From a virus: a stretch of DNA of 38,917 nucleotides. The stretch spans positions 1 to 38,917 of IMG/VR virus record IMGVR_UViG_3300045927_000279; one strand, given 5' to 3'. The position numbers and the translations under genes are program-made. Below the pieces are notes generated by a model that had not been told where the DNA came from, made no database searches, and worked only from the letters and a program-made list of their open reading frames with translations. This document shows, piece by piece, positions 35,712-38,917 of the stretch (its first letter is position 1; every line of letters begins with the position of its first letter).

Positions 35712-37547
35712 CTACACGAACACCCAGCCCTGCGCCGGGCTCATGATGTGCCAAAAGCCGTTGTTGATACACACGATGGTCATGTAGTCGCCGGAGACCT
35801 GCGACTGGATAGCCTGATTCGCCGCCCCGGCGGTGCTGGCGAGCTGGATACGCCCGCCGGTCCCCGGCACGATGCGGGTGCCTCTCGGGCTGGCCTGGTA
35901 GTTGCCGATCACGTAGTAGAGTCCCCAGGAGGAGGGGTTGGGGCAGAGCGGCAGTTGGATGACACCGAGTTCCGTGGCGTTGTTGGAGATGAGGAGCTTG
36001 CCCGACATCTCGGCGGTGAGCACGTAGGGGGAAGACACGCTATGCGTCGTGAGGGAGCGCCCGACCATTTTATGGAGCAGGCCGTTGCCGATGGTGGTCG
36101 GGGCAATGGCACCTTCCGGCCACACCAGCAGGGAGGCAGCGGTCGCGCCGCTTTCAAAGTCTTCCACCCAGGTTTCAACGGCATCTGGAAGCGTCGCGCT
36201 CGGACGGGCGCCGATTTTGAGCGCCAGGCCGGCCTGCAAGCCCGTGGTGATGTTGGCACCGGTGGTGGTGAGATTGCCCTGGCCGTCGATCCGCAAGCGT
36301 TCCACCACCCCCCCACTGGCGGCCGGATTGGTAAAGAAGGCGAGGCGGCCACCAATCCGCCCCTGGGCGTCCACACTGTCCACTTCGGAGCGCATGAGGG
36401 CCGTCTGCACAAAGATGTCGGCCGTATCGGCGCCATTGCGCGCCCAGCCCTGAAAGGTCAGCGCCCCGGTATAGTCGCCCAGCGTCACCATGCCGGGAGC
36501 CGCCATCGTGCCCCGCCCGCGCCGCAGGATGAGGGCGGCGTTGCCGTTCGCGTCGTGGTACGAGAGGGCCGTGACCTGTCCGGCCTGGACCGTATCGCCC
36601 TGCACCTGGAGTGCGGTGGTCGGGGTACTCAGGCCGATTCCCAGCCAGCCGGTGGCCGTGGTCCCCATGCCAGGGGTGGCTTCGAGCGTCGTGCCGCCGG
36701 CGCCGTAGCGCGTCACACTGAGCGGCGTGCCGGCCGGCACGCGGGCATCCAGCGCCGCTGTGACGCCGGCGGCATGCGTGGCACGCGTCGTGTCGGTCCC
36801 GGTCACGGTCTCGGCCGGGGTATTCAACTCGACGATCCCGGCCACCGTCTCGGAGGCCGGCGCGGGGGCGGGCGCGCTGAGCGCCCCGCCACTCATCGTC
36901 AGGCCACTGCCAATACTCACTTCTTCGACCACGCCCGCCCCGGCACTGCTGCGACCCAGCAGACGCGGGCTGGCGCTGATGGCTTGCAGCTTGGCATAGG
37001 TGACTGCGCCGTCGGGGACCTGTGCCGCGCTCTGCCCCACGGTGGCATGGTTCCAGGTGACCGTCGCCGTATCCGTCACCACCCGCTCCCCGGTGAGCAG
37101 GCTATGCGCGGCACTCACCAGGTAGCTCGCGTCTGTCGGCGCTCCCTCCCCACCTGCACCCCCAGCAGTCCCCACCGGGTAGACGTTCGTGCCATCGCAA
37201 TACAGGAACGTGCGGTCGGCCTGCGGCACGGCAAAGCCGCTCCCGGTGGCGGTTTTCACCGTGACCGTAAAGGCACCGGTGGTGCGGTTATCGACCACGA
37301 ACACCCGGCCCTCGGCGGGCACGAGCAGGTTGACGTTGGCGGTCAGGGTCCCGGTCAGCACAAGAATCATGTGCATGGCCTGGCCCTGGTTATCGGTCGT
37401 CAGCGTGTAATCCGTCGCGGCGAGGGGAATCGTCGTGGCGCCGGAGATGCCTAAGGCGAGATTCTCCATGCCGTCATTGGACAGCACTTCCTTGCCCAGG
37501 CTGCCCACGAGCATGAGATCGATCTGGCGCACCGTCGTCGTTGGCAT
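35712..37547 (-). CDS. Tail fibre protein
   Basis: 611 residues from ATG 37547 (AAAGGA upstream). A virion-attachment N-terminal domain (about 1-130, VLTGTLTANVNLLVPAEGRV, VFVVDNRTTGAFTVTVKTAT) is followed by long Gly/Thr/Ala-rich beta repeats (GIGLSTPTTALQVQG, ALILRRGRGTMAAPG) as in trimeric fibres. The C-terminus is a compact domain (SGKLLISNNATELGVIQLPL, RIQLASTAGAANQAI, GFWHIMSPAQGWVFV) resembling the tip domains of other fibres. It follows the tip protein by 11 bases and ends the large tail operon before an inserted element. Confidence 0.88.
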   Translation of the reverse strand: MPTTTVRQIDLMLVGSLGKEVLSNDGMENLALGISGATTIPLAATDYTLTTDNQGQAMHMILVLTGTLTANVNLLVPAEGRVFVVDNRTTGAFTVTVKTATGSGFAVPQADRTFLYCDGTNVYPVGTAGGAGGEGAPTDASYLVSAAHSLLTGERVVTDTATVTWNHATVGQSAAQVPDGAVTYAKLQAISASPRLLGRSSAGAGVVEEVSIGSGLTMSGGALSAPAPAPASETVAGIVELNTPAETVTGTDTTRATHAAGVTAALDARVPAGTPLSVTRYGAGGTTLEATPGMGTTATGWLGIGLSTPTTALQVQGDTVQAGQVTALSYHDANGNAALILRRGRGTMAAPGMVTLGDYTGALTFQGWARNGADTADIFVQTALMRSEVDSVDAQGRIGGRLAFFTNPAASGGVVERLRIDGQGNLTTTGANITTGLQAGLALKIGARPSATLPDAVETWVEDFESGATAASLLVWPEGAIAPTTIGNGLLHKMVGRSLTTHSVSSPYVLTAEMSGKLLISNNATELGVIQLPLCPNPSSWGLYYVIGNYQASPRGTRIVPGTGGRIQLASTAGAANQAIQSQVSGDYMTIVCINNGFWHIMSPAQGWVFV

Positions 37548-37558
37548 TACGGTCCTTT

Positions 37559-38917
37559 CTACGCCGCCTGGCGCGACACGCCATCACGACCGACCTGCAC
37601 CACCGTCGCGGTCAGCGTCGTCTGCGGCGCGCCAAAGTCGGTCGTCTGGTCGGCCACGGTATAGGTCGACGTGTCTGCCTCCTGATACTGCCCGGCCTCG
37701 GGCACGTCGATCGCTCGCGCGAGCGTGGTCCGGGTCGCATCCGTATAGATCAACACGCGATAGGCGAGCAGATCCGGGTCTGGCGTCGCCTGGCTGCCGT
37801 CGACCCACGTCCCGGTAAACCGCGCACGTCCACGCCAGGCAAACAGCCAGTCCCCGTTCGTCTGCAGCGTCAGGTGCAGATTCGCCACCGTCCACGGCGT
37901 GAGGTTCTCCGCCGGCGCAGCATGGGTCTGCGCGGTCGCATCGGCGAGCGAGAGCCCCCGCGTCACCGTCTTGTAGGCGCGCAGGACCGCACGCCAGGTC
38001 AGGGGCAGCTCCAGCCGATACACGCCCTGGTCGAGCACCGTAAACGGTTCGCCCGCCGCATGCGTCCCTGTGGCCCATTCCGTGCCACGCCGGCCGCGCC
38101 AGAAATGCCGCAGCTCATAGGTGTCCGGGGCGACCAGCACCGCATCACGAAACTGCACGAGCTCACGGCCCAGCAGGGCCACGTTGCCCCCGAACTGGAA
38201 GGCCTCCGGGGTGATCGAGGTGAGGCTGCCATGGTGCAGCACGACAGTCACCACCGAGGTGGTATCCGTCCAGTGCGCCGGGGCATCCGGGAGCACGGTC
38301 GAGGCGTCGCCCCAGAGGCCTTCGAGCGTGCCGGTGTGCCGATAGGTATAACTCTCCCCGCCATCGGGGGAGGCCCAGAGCGACCCGCCTGGCCAGCCCG
38401 TCGTCCCGGTCGTGGGATAGGTATAGACCCAGTGCAGGCGCGGCGCGGTATCCTCGGCGGTGAGCGCTGGCAGCTCCAGAAAGCGCGCCAGCGTCGGATC
38501 CAGGAAGTCCAGATCCTGCCCGGTAGCGGGTCCCGTCCCGGGCGCAGCCCCGGGGACCCACATGACGGCCGCGCTATCGCCCCGTCCCTGGCATTCGAGC
38601 AGGCCCGGTCGGCCATAGGAGAGCTGGCCGAGATTGATCGTATAGAGCGCCTCGCGGCTCTCCACGGTCAGGCGGTCGCCGGGCTCCAAAAAGGCCCAGG
38701 GACGCCCCACCATGAACCGGTAGGAGGTGCGTTCGATCCAGATTTTATCGAGGGTTTGTTGCGCCAGGTCTTTGGCCTCCCCGTCATCCAAAGCGAGCAC
38801 GGTCGAGACCGCGCGCGGTTGTTCGACTGCAGTGGGGAGGGAGCCGATCATGGCCTGTTGCGTGCTCTGCTGATAGCCGCGATTGGGGGCCACGTAATTG
38901 ACGCTGAATTGCGTCGG
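37559..38917 (-). CDS. Tail tip / baseplate hub protein, C-terminal part (continues from 1)
   Basis: C-terminal half of the 788-residue tip protein; residues 368-788 lie at 38824-37559, and 38825-38917 repeats bases 1-93. Motifs such as GRPWAFLEPGDRLTV and, later, RELVQFRDA followed by LRHFWRGRRGTEWA resemble the phage-tail_3 / GTA orfg15 family. Those proteins form the central hub or tip and contact the cell surface. A fibronectin-like C-terminal end (YRVLIYTDAT onward) is plausible. The tail-fibre gene follows 11 bases downstream on the same strand. Family assignment is good; receptor function is inferred. Confidence 0.85.
   Translation of the reverse strand, partial: PTQFSVNYVAPNRGYQQSTQQAMIGSLPTAVEQPRAVSTVLALDDGEAKDLAQQTLDKIWIERTSYRFMVGRPWAFLEPGDRLTVESREALYTINLGQLSYGRPGLLECQGRGDSAAVMWVPGAAPGTGPATGQDLDFLDPTLARFLELPALTAEDTAPRLHWVYTYPTTGTTGWPGGSLWASPDGGESYTYRHTGTLEGLWGDASTVLPDAPAHWTDTTSVVTVVLHHGSLTSITPEAFQFGGNVALLGRELVQFRDAVLVAPDTYELRHFWRGRRGTEWATGTHAAGEPFTVLDQGVYRLELPLTWRAVLRAYKTVTRGLSLADATAQTHAAPAENLTPWTVANLHLTLQTNGDWLFAWRGRARFTGTWVDGSQATPDPDLLAYRVLIYTDATRTTLARAIDVPEAGQYQEADTSTYTVADQTTDFGAPQTTLTATVVQVGRDGVSRQAA
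38825..38917. repeat. Terminal direct repeat, right copy
   Basis: Exact copy of bases 1-93. Removing it gives a unique circle of 38,824 bases and joins the two halves of the tail-tip gene in frame. Confidence 0.95.

Noticed and set aside
1-38917. tRNA genes
   Set aside because: No cloverleaf with T-loop GTTCRA and matching stems was seen on either strand by eye.

Overview
The window is a complete temperate siphophage genome assembled as a circle. Bases 1-93 recur exactly at 38825-38917, and one tail-tip gene runs across that join, leaving about 38,824 unique bases. GC looks moderately high, Shine-Dalgarno sites are clear, and genes are packed with ATGA or TAATG overlaps. The morphogenesis genes give a long-tailed, non-contractile phage: terminase, DUF935-type portal, MuF protein, ChaB/XkdF protease, scaffold, DUF2190 decoration protein, capsid, neck, tail tube, a frameshifted tail chaperone, tape measure, then a gene-transfer-agent-like tip (DUF2460, DUF2163, NlpC/P60, tip). 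Lipobox proteins and the GTA-like tip suggest a Gram-negative host, but the genus cannot be read from the sequence.

Layout. Minus strand, 25.7 kb down to 1 and wrapping to 34.4 kb: large serine integrase, ParB-like protein, C5 cytosine methyltransferase, then packaging, head, tail, fibre and a cluster of small genes. Plus strand, 25.8-27.8 kb: a short operon (XRE regulator, coiled-coil protein, SWIM zinc-finger protein, zinc-binding protein) ending in an intrinsic terminator. 27.8-28.6 kb: a divergent XRE repressor/Cro-like switch. Plus strand, 28.6-34.6 kb: early genes (RecA-fold replication ATPase, VRR-NUC nuclease, many small zinc-ribbon proteins). Plus strand, 3.7-4.9 kb: a separate four-gene cassette set against the tail operon, with its own promoter, a ribbon-helix-helix regulator and membrane/lipoprotein genes.

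The most unusual structure is in the MuF gene (16506-18674, minus). It carries a 363-residue intein with all splicing residues present. On the opposite strand, wholly inside the intein, lies a 304-codon plus-strand gene for a zinc-knuckle plus Vsr/DUF559-like endonuclease. The two genes share the same triplets, each codon being the reverse complement of the other. The intein reading frame therefore stays open only because the endonuclease lacks TTA, CTA and TCA.

Other points of interest: a canonical A AAA AAC -1 frameshift site in the tail chaperone; tandem duplications of tail tube and DUF2460 genes; two copies of a palindrome-ended, IS200/IS605-like non-autonomous element; a methyltransferase bracketed by 147-bp direct repeats with a broken ParB copy fused to its end; a 40-unit Asp-x-x tract in the replication ATPase; duplicated promoter/operator boxes; and an early gene that seems to start at CTG. 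No tRNA, CRISPR array, or recognisable stand-alone endolysin or holin was found.
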